Positions 14,701 through 22,108 of a DNA stretch of 34,420 bases are shown in pieces. A model generated the notes under the pieces. It worked only from the letters and a program-made list of their open reading frames with translations, made no database searches and had not been told where the DNA came from. Each line of letters begins with the position of its first letter. Within the stretch, counting starts at the first letter, position 1. The translations under genes were made by a program, and so were the position numbers. Source of the DNA: Vicinamibacteria bacterium (GTDB lineage Bacteria; Acidobacteriota; Vicinamibacteria; Fen-336); NCBI GenBank assembly GCA_025923995.1, contig JAICEW010000025.1, positions 1-34,420 of the forward strand. Direction: 5' to 3'.

Positions 14701-15526
14701 GTCCGCCGCGAGCACGACGATCACGGTGGACGTGACCGTGGCCGCGGGGAGCGGGATTCTCGTCAACAGCGCGTCCGTCTCCGGTCTCGACGACGACCCG
14801 GTCCTCGCGAACAACCAGGCGACCGCCGCGACCGCCATCGGCCGGCGCGACGGCGAGCTAACCCACGGCACGGCGTCGCTGCGCGACCTCGGACCCACGT
14901 CGGGCGGCGACGGCGAGGACACGTTCCGGCTGGTGCAGGCGCCGTTCGCGTCGTACGAGGTCGTGGTGGACGGAGCCTCGGGCGACATCGGGACGGGCGA
15001 CGGTCCGCTCGTGCAGCGAGTCGGCGCGGACGGCACGACCGTGCTCCAGGACTCGGTGCCGGCCGGGTCGGGCCCGAGCCGCAGCCTGCGCTGGATGAAC
15101 GCGACGTCGTCCCCGGTCGAGAGCGAAACCGTCCGCGTCCGCAGCGCCGGATGTTCGTCCGATTGTGGCGCGGACGACGTCTATCGCATCCGGGCTTACG
15201 AGACCACGCTGCGCGTGCCGCGGTTCAACAACGCCGGCACGCAGGTGACGGTCCTGGTGCTCCAGAATCCCGGCGGCTCACCGATCTCGGGCGAGGCCCA
15301 CTTCCGTCTGGCCTCGGGAGCCATCGCGGCCGTGCACGCCTTCACGCTGGGCCCACGGGAGACGCTCGTGCTCAACTCGTCCGGCCTGCCCGGTGCGGCC
15401 GGGGTGGCGGGCACGATCGCGGTCGTCCACGACGGCCCGTACGGGGGCCTGACGGGCAAGTCGGTCGCGCTGGAGCCGGCCACCGGCTTCAGCTTCGACT
15501 CGCCGGCCGAGGTCCGGCCGCGGTAG
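11786..15526 (+). CDS. large secreted protein with 14 FG-GAP-like repeats and two DUF11 domains
   Basis: A 1246-residue protein. Residues 1-27 are a signal peptide (PLAVVFSAFALLDAPGALA). Residues 62-770 hold 14 degenerate repeats of about 50 residues with the pattern FG-x2-VA-x-SGDT-x3-G...AYVF-x-RSG-x-TWTEQQKL. Fourteen FG-GAP-like units would make two seven-bladed propellers or one long array. DUF11 domains follow at about 771-895 and 898-1020 (TYTIRVDNAGPNPATATVDD; YTLTVTNTGPSDGRSLEVID). The C-terminal 220 residues contain a beta-rich module with one Cys pair (SAGCSSDCGADD) and a last domain (VPRFNNAGTQVTVLVLQNPG). The role is probably surface display or adhesion; no enzyme motif is seen. 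It starts behind GGGAGGGG and ends one base from a convergent gene. Confidence 0.88.
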   Translation: MRVDRLRVPLAVVFSAFALLDAPGALADPRRARPGPDGAVSFEHRTALLPHSDPYGIVLESFGISLAVSGDVAVVGAPGSLSARVFVRSGGVWSEQQVLTGTGAVNFGVTVAMSGDTIAVGGIGFGDPVPGPGAVHVFVRSGTTWVLQQRLQPVGITSQFGIQVALAGDTLVVGDPLDGAFAGAAYVFERSGSVWAAPLKLTSSSTASNDRFGTAVAVSEDAATVAVGAPNHGSSLGSTHVFERSGASWTEQPMLTPAGATGQYNFGNALSISGDTIAVAASGADTAAGTNAGAVHVFVRAAGVWSEQQRLLADDAVAETNLGRSVLVAGDLLLAGAYRGLTGPQEGVYRFTRTGTTWTQQPKLVGDKTLARFGSSLGLTADTLLVGASQEDVRGCVYAFDRATWTAEQKLRSLDYPNWDEFGWATAASGDTFAVGAANDSGPAAEEAGSVALFLRSGRDVVEQQKIFAQVPEDGRFGSAVALSGNTLLVGAWSSYSPFPVRRGTAYVFVRAGGTWSLQQKLDATDSIDGLHFGIAVALEGDTAVIGTNLPWGGAYVFTRTGTTWTFQQKLTVPDQNGFGGALALDGDTLLVGDEYFSAGANQTGAAFVFVRSGNTWTQQGPMLTASDAGVRRFGHSAALSGDTAVIGCQQVSPGPCSPGAAYVFVRSGGTWTEQQKLTASDATAFDSFGESVTLQGDVAVVGAPTAVAPGAYVFTRSGGTWTEQQKLLDPGGTAGLGNAVALSNGTLVVGARFEVGGSFTGSAHVFDAAADLAISMTDGAPTAVPGEPITYTIRVDNAGPNPATATVDDVVPAAITGARWTCAASPGSTCAPGGSGDIHDTVSLLAGGSATYELVGTIAPGATGTLANTATVQASSSTFEPNLANNSAVDTDTLTPIADLGVTKTDSADPVSQGDPLAYTLTVTNTGPSDGRSLEVIDTLPAGVTFLSSTPGPPTCTHASGVVTCDMPVLASAASTTITVDVTVAAGSGILVNSASVSGLDDDPVLANNQATAATAIGRRDGELTHGTASLRDLGPTSGGDGEDTFRLVQAPFASYEVVVDGASGDIGTGDGPLVQRVGADGTTVLQDSVPAGSGPSRSLRWMNATSSPVESETVRVRSAGCSSDCGADDVYRIRAYETTLRVPRFNNAGTQVTVLVLQNPGGSPISGEAHFRLASGAIAAVHAFTLGPRETLVLNSSGLPGAAGVAGTIAVVHDGPYGGLTGKSVALEPATGFSFDSPAEVRPR
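11969..14097 (+). repeat. 14 tandem coding repeats (about 140-170 bases each)
   Basis: In-frame degenerate repeats, each starting FG (twice LG) and ending with a tryptophan-containing WxxQQKL-like strand. Later units such as those near 13680-13990 are more alike (GGTWTEQQKL occurs twice), which suggests more recent duplication toward the 3' side. Confidence 0.8.
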
Positions 15527-15527
15527 G

Positions 15528-16502
15528 TCAGATCTCGCGGCTCATCACGCGGCGCAGGTTGGCCTCGTCGATGTTGGCTCCCGACAGGACGATGCCGACC
15601 TGCTGCCCGGCCAGCGTGTCGCGGAGCTTCAGGAGGCCGGCCAGGCCGGCCGCGCCCGCGCCCTCCACGAGGGTGTGCGTGGTGCGCAGCAGCAGGCGCA
15701 TCGCGTCCGCGATCTCGGCGTCGGTCGCCGTCACGAACCCGGCCAGCCCCGCGCGCAGGGCCGGGAACGTGAGCTCGTACACGCTGCGCGTGGCCAGGCC
15801 CTCGGCGAACGTGTCCACCTTCGCGAGCGTGCGGACGACTCCCGAGTGCCACGCGTCATGCGTCGCGGCCGCACCCGCGGCCTGCACCGCGAACACGCGC
15901 AGCCGGGGAGCCAGCTCGCGCGCCACCGTCATGGCGCCCACCGCCTGCGACCCGCCGCCGAGCGCGATGACCATCGCGTCCAGGCCCGGGTGGGCCTGCA
16001 GGACCTCCAGCGCCAGCGTGCCCGCGCCGGCCACGACGGTGGGCGAGTTGGTGGAGTGGACCAGCGTGAAGCCGCGCTCGCGCACCAGGCGGGCCGCCAC
16101 CTCGGTGGCCTCGTCGTAGTCGCGCCCCTCCTCGACGACGGCCGCGCCCAGGGCGCGCATGGCCGCGTTCTTCTCCGGGTTGTTGCCGACCGGCACGCAG
16201 ATGGTGACCGCCGCGCCCAGGCGCGATCCCGCGTAGGCGAGGCCCTGCCCGTGGTTTCCGGTGCTGGCCGCGACCACGCCGCGCGCGAGCGCGTCGGCCG
16301 GCAGCGCCGTGAGCGCGGACAGGCCGTTGCGGACCTTGAACGCCCCGGTGGGCAGGAAGTTCTCGTGCTTCACCAGCACCCGGATGCCGGCTCCGACCGC
16401 GTCGTCCAGCGTCGGGTACGAGCGCAGGGGCGACGGGGACAGGTACGGCCGGATCCGCTCGGCCGCGCCGGTGACGTCCGAGAAGCCGATGGGCCAGCTC
16501 AT
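15528..16502 (-). CDS. PLP-dependent threonine/serine dehydratase
   Basis: A 324-residue fold-type II PLP enzyme. K56 in [10 protein letters not shown] is the Schiff-base lysine. [13 protein letters not shown] near 90 contacts the substrate, the glycine-rich [11 protein letters not shown] near 180 is the phosphate loop, and [15 protein letters not shown] closes the chain. Such enzymes deaminate threonine or serine to 2-oxo acids. There is no C-terminal ACT regulatory domain, so it resembles catabolic TdcB-type enzymes or the related EutB and serine racemase types rather than biosynthetic IlvA. The phosphate loop reads GGGSQ instead of the common GGGGL. The ATG overlaps the stop of the upstream membrane gene (ATGA), so the true start is well placed. 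Confidence 0.9.
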   Translation of the reverse strand: MSWPIGFSDVTGAAERIRPYLSPSPLRSYPTLDDAVGAGIRVLVKHENFLPTGAFKVRNGLSALTALPADALARGVVAASTGNHGQGLAYAGSRLGAAVTICVPVGNNPEKNAAMRALGAAVVEEGRDYDEATEVAARLVRERGFTLVHSTNSPTVVAGAGTLALEVLQAHPGLDAMVIALGGGSQAVGAMTVARELAPRLRVFAVQAAGAAATHDAWHSGVVRTLAKVDTFAEGLATRSVYELTFPALRAGLAGFVTATDAEIADAMRLLLRTTHTLVEGAGAAGLAGLLKLRDTLAGQQVGIVLSGANIDEANLRRVMSREI

Positions 16503-16924
16503 GTGCGCGCCGAGAGGCGGCGCACGTCGAGGAGCAGGGCCAGCAGGCTCAGGACGGTGGGGATCATCGCCGCGCCGATTCCCAGCCGCGAGGACAGGAA
16601 GGCCATGCGCGCGAGCACGACCACCGCCAGGGTGAGGATCCCTCCGCAGAGCGCCCACCAGGCCCAGACGTCGCCGCGCCGATACGGCCCCGTCGCGATG
16701 GCGAGGAACAGGACGGCGAAGGCGGCCGCGTAGGCGGCCGAGGTCCCACGGATCCCGCGCAGGCCCTCCAGCACGGCCGTGCGGCCGGCGGCCACTTCCT
16801 CCAAGGGCGTGCCCGCCGAGCCGATCTGGTAGTCGCCCCGGTAGGCGATGTGGGCCGAGACGAGGCTGGCGAGTAACGTGAGCGTGCCCACGATCGTGAG
16901 CAGCACCCAGCTGGTCGTGCGCAT
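16499..16924 (-). CDS. small integral membrane protein, unknown function
   Basis: A 141-residue protein with about four hydrophobic segments: near residues 7-25, 62-80, 88-107 and 115-133. A probably extracytoplasmic loop ([19 protein letters not shown]) follows the first segment. No family is recognised. The start has an excellent AAGGAG leader and a TAGAGT box at 16960-16955, about 30 bases upstream. It overlaps the dehydratase gene by four bases, so both are likely one transcript; nothing in the sequence links their functions. Confidence 0.75.
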   Translation of the reverse strand: MRTTSWVLLTIVGTLTLLASLVSAHIAYRGDYQIGSAGTPLEEVAAGRTAVLEGLRGIRGTSAAYAAAFAVLFLAIATGPYRRGDVWAWWALCGGILTLAVVVLARMAFLSSRLGIGAAMIPTVLSLLALLLDVRRLSART

Positions 16925-16981
16925 GGATTCTCCTTGGAGGCCCCCGAGGGATCGACTCTAACCGAAGATCGTGGGCCCGCC

Positions 16982-17734
16982 TCAGGGCGCCTTGGCGCCG
17001 ACCGCGTAGGCGATGCGCTCCTGCTCGACGCCGGCCGCGTCCATCCGCCGGACCTCCAGCATGGCGCCGGGAGCGAGTCCCTGCGCGTCCAGGACGAGGC
17101 GGCCGCGGTCGAGGCCTTCGGGGAGGGCGCCGGACCACAGCGTGACGCCGGTGCCGTCGACCAGCTCCGCCTCGATCCTCTGGCCCGCGGGGCGCGCCGG
17201 CAGCGCGAACTCGAGCACGACCATCGCCGCCGGCAGCGGCGTCGGCCGGTCGGGGGTCAGCACGAACGTCTGCGGGAACATCGCGCGCGCCGAAGGTCCG
17301 CGCTTCACGGCCGGGTCGGCGGGCGGCTCGGGCCGGACCGCGCCCGCCACGAAGAGGCCCGCGGGCACGCTCATCACCAGCGCCGCCGCCCAGGCCAGCT
17401 CGGGCCGGCGCCACCATGTGGGCCGGCGCTCGTGGCGGAGGGTGCCGTTCACCTCGCGCAGCGCGTCGCGCTCGGCCCGGCAGGCCGCGCAGAGGTCGAG
17501 ATGGGCGATGGCCTCGCCGCTCTCGGCCGCCTCGACGATCTCGTCCGGCGTCAGGTGGGTCGCACGCAGGCCGTCGAGCAGGGCGCGCACCTCCTGCAGC
17601 TCCGCGGCGCAGACCGCGCACGCCCTCGCGTGGGCTGCGGCCGCCGCGCGCTCCTCCGCGTCCAGGGTTCCCGCGGCCAGGAAGGGGATCAGCCCGTGCT
17701 CGGGGGCGGCGCAGTCCATGGGCTCCACGGTCAT
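16982..17734 (-). CDS. membrane anti-sigma factor with two zinc-finger motifs
   Basis: A 250-residue protein. The N-terminal cytoplasmic part has the zinc-binding anti-sigma motif: C8, then H35-x3-C39-x2-C42. A second copy, H78-x3-C82-x2-C85, is also present. A single membrane helix spans about 113-133 ([21 protein letters not shown]), and about 115 residues follow outside the cytoplasm as a beta-rich domain ([20 protein letters not shown], then [20 protein letters not shown]). It should hold the ECF sigma factor at the membrane and release it after a signal. ATG 17734 overlaps the sigma stop (ATGA) and has GGAG upstream; the long upstream frame is shadow. Double zinc motifs are unusual and may reflect domain duplication. 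Confidence 0.88.
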   Translation of the reverse strand: MTVEPMDCAAPEHGLIPFLAAGTLDAEERAAAAAHARACAVCAAELQEVRALLDGLRATHLTPDEIVEAAESGEAIAHLDLCAACRAERDALREVNGTLRHERRPTWWRRPELAWAAALVMSVPAGLFVAGAVRPEPPADPAVKRGPSARAMFPQTFVLTPDRPTPLPAAMVVLEFALPARPAGQRIEAELVDGTGVTLWSGALPEGLDRGRLVLDAQGLAPGAMLEVRRMDAAGVEQERIAYAVGAKAP

Positions 17735-18282
17735 GGACGCTCCACCGGCCGCGGGGTTACGAGATCGTGTGCGATTCGTGACGCCTTGGCGCGGCAGCGC
17801 AGGGCGCGCACCTTCACGTTGCCCTCGGTGAGCCCCAGCCGCCGTGCGATCTCGGCGTAGGGGAGCTCCTCGAATGCGATCAGGGCCCACAACCGGCGGC
17901 ACTCCTCGTCGAGGCGCTCCAGGACGCGGCGGAACACCTGCCGCCGGTCCCGCGCCGCCACCTCCGCATCGGCCGCGTCCGCGCTGGCGGGCGCGGGGAT
18001 GGCCTCCAGCGGGACCGAGGCGCGCCGGCGGCGTCCACGCCCGTGGTCGATGGCGGCGCGCTGGGCGGCCTTCCACACGTACGTCCGGAGGGAGGCGTCG
18101 CCCCGGAAGCGCTCGGCCCGGAAGGACAGCAGCAGCTTCCGGCGGACCTCCTGCGCCACGTCCTCGAGGTCCGTCCCCAGCGCGAGGCGACGATGGGCGA
18201 GCACTTCGTGGATCCACCGGTCCACCTGCGCGTGGCACTCGCTCTCGCCCCTGAGGAAGCCGGCGATGAGGGCAGCGCTCAT
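17731..18282 (-). CDS. ECF-type RNA polymerase sigma factor
   Basis: A 183-residue sigma-70 family protein with only regions 2 and 4. Region 2 covers about residues 15-85, including [17 protein letters not shown] and the promoter-melting stretch [19 protein letters not shown]. Region 4 covers about 115-170, with the recognition helix in [22 protein letters not shown] basic RGRRRR linker follows region 2. It directs RNA polymerase to a small set of promoters once its anti-sigma partner (overlapping by four bases) lets go. No ribosome binding site is visible before ATG 18282; a TAGAGT box lies at 18304-18299. It is divergent from the TPR-CHAT gene, 73 bases apart. Confidence 0.93.
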   Translation of the reverse strand: MSAALIAGFLRGESECHAQVDRWIHEVLAHRRLALGTDLEDVAQEVRRKLLLSFRAERFRGDASLRTYVWKAAQRAAIDHGRGRRRRASVPLEAIPAPASADAADAEVAARDRRQVFRRVLERLDEECRRLWALIAFEELPYAEIARRLGLTEGNVKVRALRCRAKASRIAHDLVTPRPVERP

Positions 18283-18355
18283 GGCAGAGGAAGGTGCGAC
18301 TCTAGCACGGGGACAACTCGGCGGACGCCTCTGCTAGACTCCGCCGCCAAGCGGC
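18283..18355. promoter_or_regulatory. divergent promoter region between the ECF sigma gene and the TPR-CHAT gene
   Basis: The 73-base gap holds TAGAGT on the minus strand (18304-18299) and TAGACT on the plus strand (18335-18340), each 15-16 bases from its start codon. A GCCGC-CAA-GCGGC hairpin (18343-18355) abuts the CHAT start. No textbook -35 is evident, so these may be weak or alternative-sigma promoters; autoregulation by the ECF factor is possible. Confidence 0.4.
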
Positions 18356-21196
18356 ATGCTGAGCGCCCTGGTCGCCACCGTCCTGGCCGCTTCCCCCGCC
18401 CCGACGAAGGCGCCCGCGGAGGTCGTCAAGCCGATCAACGAGCTCCTCGTGCGCGGCAAGTACGCCCAGGGGCTGGCCCAGGCCGAGGCCCTCGCACGGC
18501 GGGCCGAGCGCGAGAACAACGTCGCCCTGCAGGCGCGCGCGCTGCTTCTCGCCTCGGACGCCCTCTACTACCTGAACCGCCAGCCGGAGTCGAAGCCCGT
18601 CATGGAGCGCGCGCTGGCGCTGTCCCAGGGCATCGACGACCCGGAAGGGATCGGGCGCGCGTACTACTCACTCTCGTTCCTGTACGAGCGCACCGAGCCC
18701 GAGCGCATGGTACGCCTGCTGGAGACGGCCTGGCCGTACGCCCAGCGCAGCGGCGACGCGCGCCTGCAGATGCTCGTGCAGAACGGCCTGGGCAGCGCGA
18801 AGTACACCCTCAACCGGGCCACTGACGCGCTCGTCCACTACCGCGAGTCGGTGCGCCTCGCGCGCGAGCTCAAGGAGGAGCACAGCCTGGCGGTCGCCCT
18901 CTGCAACATCGGGCTCATGGAGCAGCACCGGGCCCGCTACGCCGAGGCGGAGGCGGCGCTCCAGGAAGCGGGCGCGCTGCACGACCGGTTCGGCCCCTCC
19001 GTGCAGGCGGGGCTGGTCCTGGTGAACCTGGGGCTCGTCGCGCGCAGCCGCGGCGAGCCGGAGAAGGCGATGGCGCTCTACGAGCGCGCCCTCGCCCTCT
19101 ACGAGCAGTTCGGCTACCAGCGCTACGTCAGCGGGCCGCTGACCACGCTGGCGGAGCTGCACGAGGAGCAGGGAGACGCGGACGCCGCCGAGAAGATGCG
19201 CCGCCGCGCGCTGGGAATCGCGCAGGCCGCGAACGATCCCATCCGCGCCGTCGAGCTCCTCTCGCAGCTCGCGCGCCAGGCCGCCGCGCAGGGGCGCGAC
19301 CGCGAGGCCGACGAGCTGCTGGAAACGGCCGCGGCCGCCGCGCGGAGCCACGGCGATCCCGGCCTGCGCCTGGAAGTGGCCCTCACGCGCTCCCGCCTGA
19401 GCCTGCGCCGCGGGGACGGCGCGTCGGCCCTGGCCGCGGCCGAGGAGGCGACCCGCATCGCGCGCGAGGGCGACGACCCGCAGATGGAGGGCCTGGCCGA
19501 CCACCAGCGCGCCGAGGCCCTGGCGGCCCAGGATCGGCTCGAGGACGCGGCGGCGGCCTGGCAGCGCGCCATCGCCCGCTACGAGGACACGGCCACGTCC
19601 CGGCACCTGCACGTCTGGCACGGCCGGCTGGCCCGCGTCCTCGTCGCGCTGGGCCAGGACGCGCGCGCGCGCGTGCACTTCGAGGAGAGCCTGCGGCGGA
19701 CGCGCGACCTCGAGCGCGTCCTCGCCATCGACCGCTTCCGGCTGAGCCTCTTCGACGAGGTGGCGGACGTCCATCGCGAGTACGCGTGCTGGCTGGCGGC
19801 GCGGGGCGAGGCCGAGCGGGCCTGGCAGGTGCTGGAGCAGGGGCGCACGCGCGAGCTGCGGCTGCGGCTGGCGCAGGGCGGCCGGGGCCCGGACCCGACG
19901 CCGGAGGAGCGCGAGGCTCTGGCGCGGGTGAGCCTGCTGCAGCGCCGGCTGCGCGAGGAGGCCATGGACCGCGACGAGCGCCGCGCGCTGTCGCGAGCCC
20001 TCGCGCAGGCCGAGGACGACTACGAGCAGTCGCGGCGGCGCGCCCAGCGGGGCCGCGCGCCGTCCGCGGAGCCAGACGACGGGATCCTGGAGTTCGCGGA
20101 GGGCGTGACCGTGGTCGAGTACGCGCTGGCGGGCCCGCGGCTGCTGGTGCTGAGCCGCCGCGAGGGCGTCACCCGCGCGCGCCTGGCCGACGCGACGGGC
20201 CTGGCCGAGCGCGTGCGCGACCTGCGCGCGAGCGCCGCGGACGCCACCCGTCCCTTCGCCGCGGAGGCGGCCCGTGCGCTGGCCGAGCTGCTCCTGGGGC
20301 CGGAGACGGCGGGCCTGCCGCCCGGCCGGGTGGTGATCGTGCCCGACGACGCGCTGCACACGCTGCCCTTCGCGGCGCTCGTCGCGTCCGACGGGAGCTT
20401 CCTCGGCGAGCGGCTCGTGATCTCGACGGCGCCGTCCCTCGCGGCCTGGCACGAGCTGCGTTCGCGCTCGACCGCGCCCGCCGCGCGCACGCTGGCGGTG
20501 ATGGCCAACACCCGCTTCGTGGACGGCTCGGGCGAGGCCGAGCGTCCCCGCCTGGCCGCGGCCGCCGCGGAAGCGCGCGAGGTCGCGGGGCGGGCCGCCA
20601 ACCCGCTGCTGCTGCTGGACGCGAGCGAAGCGCGTCTCAAGCGCGAGCCGCTGGGCGACTTCCAGGCGCTGCACTTCGCGACCCACGTGGAGATCGACGA
20701 AGGGCGGCCGGAGCGCTCGCGCATCGTGCTGGCGGCGGGGGAGAGCGAAGACGGGTTCCTGCAGGCGCGGGAGATCGAGCGCATGCGCCTCAACTGCCGG
20801 CTGGCGGTCGTCTCCGGCTGCCGCAGCGGCGAGGGTCGCATCTTCGGCGGGGAGGGGGTGGTGGGCCTCTCGCACGCGTTCTACACCGCGGGCGCCCGCA
20901 GCCTGCTCATGAGCCTGTGGGACGTGAGCGACGAGAGCGCGGCCGCCCTCATGCGCCTGTTCTACGAGGCGCTGCCCGGCCGCACGCCGGCCCAGGCGCT
21001 GCAGCGCGCGCAGCGCGGCCTGCGCCGGTCGCGGCGGTTCGACCACCCCGCGCACTGGGCTGCGTTCTTCGTCTCGGGCGACGCCGACCAGCGGCTCGAC
21101 CTCGGCAGGGGCTGGCCCTGGTGGGCCCACCTGGCCTGGATCCTGCCCCTCGCGACCCTCGGCGTGGTGCTGATGGCCAGGCGCCATCCGAGGTGA
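18356..21196 (+). CDS. TPR-CHAT protein, putative membrane-anchored caspase-like protease
   Basis: A 946-residue protein. Residues 1-19 are hydrophobic (LSALVATVLAAS) and may be a signal sequence, though without N-terminal charges. Residues 25-480 are helical TPR-like repeats (for example AEAEAALQEAGALHDRFG, PEKAMALYERALALYEQFGY). A charged coil lies at about 480-570, and the CHAT domain covers about 573-910. The CHAT catalytic pair is visible: H777 in LHFATHVEI and C822 in VVSGCRSGEG. A hydrophobic segment near 922-940 (HLAWILPLATLGVVLMARR) could anchor the C-terminus. CHAT proteins are caspase-clan cysteine peptidases, often fused to TPRs that sense a trigger. Its divergent neighbours are an ECF sigma and a membrane anti-sigma factor. 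No start codon lies upstream in frame (TAG at 18335). Confidence 0.9.
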   Translation: MLSALVATVLAASPAPTKAPAEVVKPINELLVRGKYAQGLAQAEALARRAERENNVALQARALLLASDALYYLNRQPESKPVMERALALSQGIDDPEGIGRAYYSLSFLYERTEPERMVRLLETAWPYAQRSGDARLQMLVQNGLGSAKYTLNRATDALVHYRESVRLARELKEEHSLAVALCNIGLMEQHRARYAEAEAALQEAGALHDRFGPSVQAGLVLVNLGLVARSRGEPEKAMALYERALALYEQFGYQRYVSGPLTTLAELHEEQGDADAAEKMRRRALGIAQAANDPIRAVELLSQLARQAAAQGRDREADELLETAAAAARSHGDPGLRLEVALTRSRLSLRRGDGASALAAAEEATRIAREGDDPQMEGLADHQRAEALAAQDRLEDAAAAWQRAIARYEDTATSRHLHVWHGRLARVLVALGQDARARVHFEESLRRTRDLERVLAIDRFRLSLFDEVADVHREYACWLAARGEAERAWQVLEQGRTRELRLRLAQGGRGPDPTPEEREALARVSLLQRRLREEAMDRDERRALSRALAQAEDDYEQSRRRAQRGRAPSAEPDDGILEFAEGVTVVEYALAGPRLLVLSRREGVTRARLADATGLAERVRDLRASAADATRPFAAEAARALAELLLGPETAGLPPGRVVIVPDDALHTLPFAALVASDGSFLGERLVISTAPSLAAWHELRSRSTAPAARTLAVMANTRFVDGSGEAERPRLAAAAAEAREVAGRAANPLLLLDASEARLKREPLGDFQALHFATHVEIDEGRPERSRIVLAAGESEDGFLQAREIERMRLNCRLAVVSGCRSGEGRIFGGEGVVGLSHAFYTAGARSLLMSLWDVSDESAAALMRLFYEALPGRTPAQALQRAQRGLRRSRRFDHPAHWAAFFVSGDADQRLDLGRGWPWWAHLAWILPLATLGVVLMARRHPR

Positions 21197-21259
21197 GCAC
21201 GCGCCTCCGGCCGGGCGCGGACCTCCCGTGATAGAGTGCCCCGTTTCAGGGAGGCGTCA

Positions 21260-22033
21260 GTGCTGCTCGAAGGCAAGCGCGGGCTCATCCTGGGCGTGGC
21301 CAACAAGTGGTCGATCGCCTGGGGCATCGTCCAGTCGGTGACCCGCGAGGGCGCGAGGCTGGCCCTCACCTTCCAGGGCGAGAGGCTCGAGAAGAACGTC
21401 CGCGACCTGGCGTCGTCCCTCACCCAGCCCGTGATCCTGCCCTGCGACGTGACGCGGGACGAGGACCTGGACGCGCTGGCCGCCTCGGTCAAGCAGGAGC
21501 TGGGCGGGCTGGACTTCGTCGTGCACGCGGTCGCCTTCGCGCAGCGGGAGGAGCTGGACGGCGAGTTCATGAACACCTCGCGCGAGGGCTACCGCATCGC
21601 GCAGGACATCTCGTCCTACTCGCTCACGGCGCTCACCCGGCGGGTGGCGCCGCTCATGGAGAACGGCGGCAGCATCGTCACCTTGAGCTACCTGGGCGGC
21701 GAGCGCGTGGTGCCGCACTACAACGTGATGGGGGTGGCCAAGGCGGCGCTCGAGATGTCCGTGCGCTACCTGGCGTCGGACCTGGGGCCGAAGAACATCC
21801 GCGTGAACGCGGTCTCGGCGGGACCGATCAAGACCCTGGCCGCGTCCGGCGTCAAGGGCATCTCGAAGATGCTCGAGTACCACCAGACGCACGCACCCCT
21901 GCGCCGCAACACCGACCAGCGCGAGGTGGGCGACGCCACCCTGTTCCTCGTCTCCGACCTGTCGCGCGGGGTCACGGGCGAGGTCCTGCACGTGGACGGC
22001 GGGTTCCACGTGATGGGGATGTCGGCGCTCTAG
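21260..22033 (+). CDS. fabI: enoyl-[acyl-carrier-protein] reductase (NADH)
   Basis: A 257-residue SDR of FabI length; it reduces trans-2-enoyl-ACP in the last step of each fatty acid elongation cycle. LLEGKRGLILGVANKWSIAWG is the FabI nucleotide-binding start, where classical SDRs have TGxxxGxG. HAVAFAQREELDGEF follows near 88, and the catalytic pattern Y-x6-K reads YNVMGVAKAALE. RVNAVSAGPIKTLAASGVKG and TGEVLHVDGGFHVMGM complete the fold. GTG 21260 is preceded by a strong GGGAGG. TAGAGT (21232-21237) may be the -10 box. It follows the TPR-CHAT gene on the same strand and precedes lptD by 75 bases. Confidence 0.96.
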   Translation: MLLEGKRGLILGVANKWSIAWGIVQSVTREGARLALTFQGERLEKNVRDLASSLTQPVILPCDVTRDEDLDALAASVKQELGGLDFVVHAVAFAQREELDGEFMNTSREGYRIAQDISSYSLTALTRRVAPLMENGGSIVTLSYLGGERVVPHYNVMGVAKAALEMSVRYLASDLGPKNIRVNAVSAGPIKTLAASGVKGISKMLEYHQTHAPLRRNTDQREVGDATLFLVSDLSRGVTGEVLHVDGGFHVMGMSAL

Positions 22034-22069
22034 CGATTACCGGCCCACGCGGACCCCTGCCTTAGAATG

Positions 22070-22099
22070 ACCGAGGCGGCCGTACAGGGCCGCTTCGGT
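22070..22099 (+). promoter_or_regulatory. 12-bp hairpin in the fabI-lptD gap
   Basis: ACCGAGGCGGCC (22070-22081) pairs with GGCCGCTTCGGT (22088-22099) with one G-U pair and a GTACAG loop. It begins two bases after a TAGAAT box (22063-22068) and ends nine bases before the likely lptD start. It could be a weak fabI terminator without a T run, or a leader structure controlling lptD. Confidence 0.45.
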
Positions 22100-22108
22100 T
22101 CCTCGAAC

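Noticed and set aside
15528-17621. A 697-residue frame extending the dehydratase upstream
   Set aside because: The extension overlaps the membrane gene and anti-sigma gene out of frame; the ATG overlapping the membrane gene stop is the natural start.
18668-21187. 839-codon antisense frame inside the TPR-CHAT gene
   Set aside because: It is the mirror of a gene with G/C-ending codons. The translation is rich in Arg, Gly, Ala, Gln and His with no domain, while the plus strand gives clear TPR and CHAT motifs.
16982-21196. Type III-E CRISPR (Craspase) locus
   Set aside because: The TPR-CHAT plus sigma pairing recalls it, but no Cas7-11, Cas1/2 or repeat array is present in the window.
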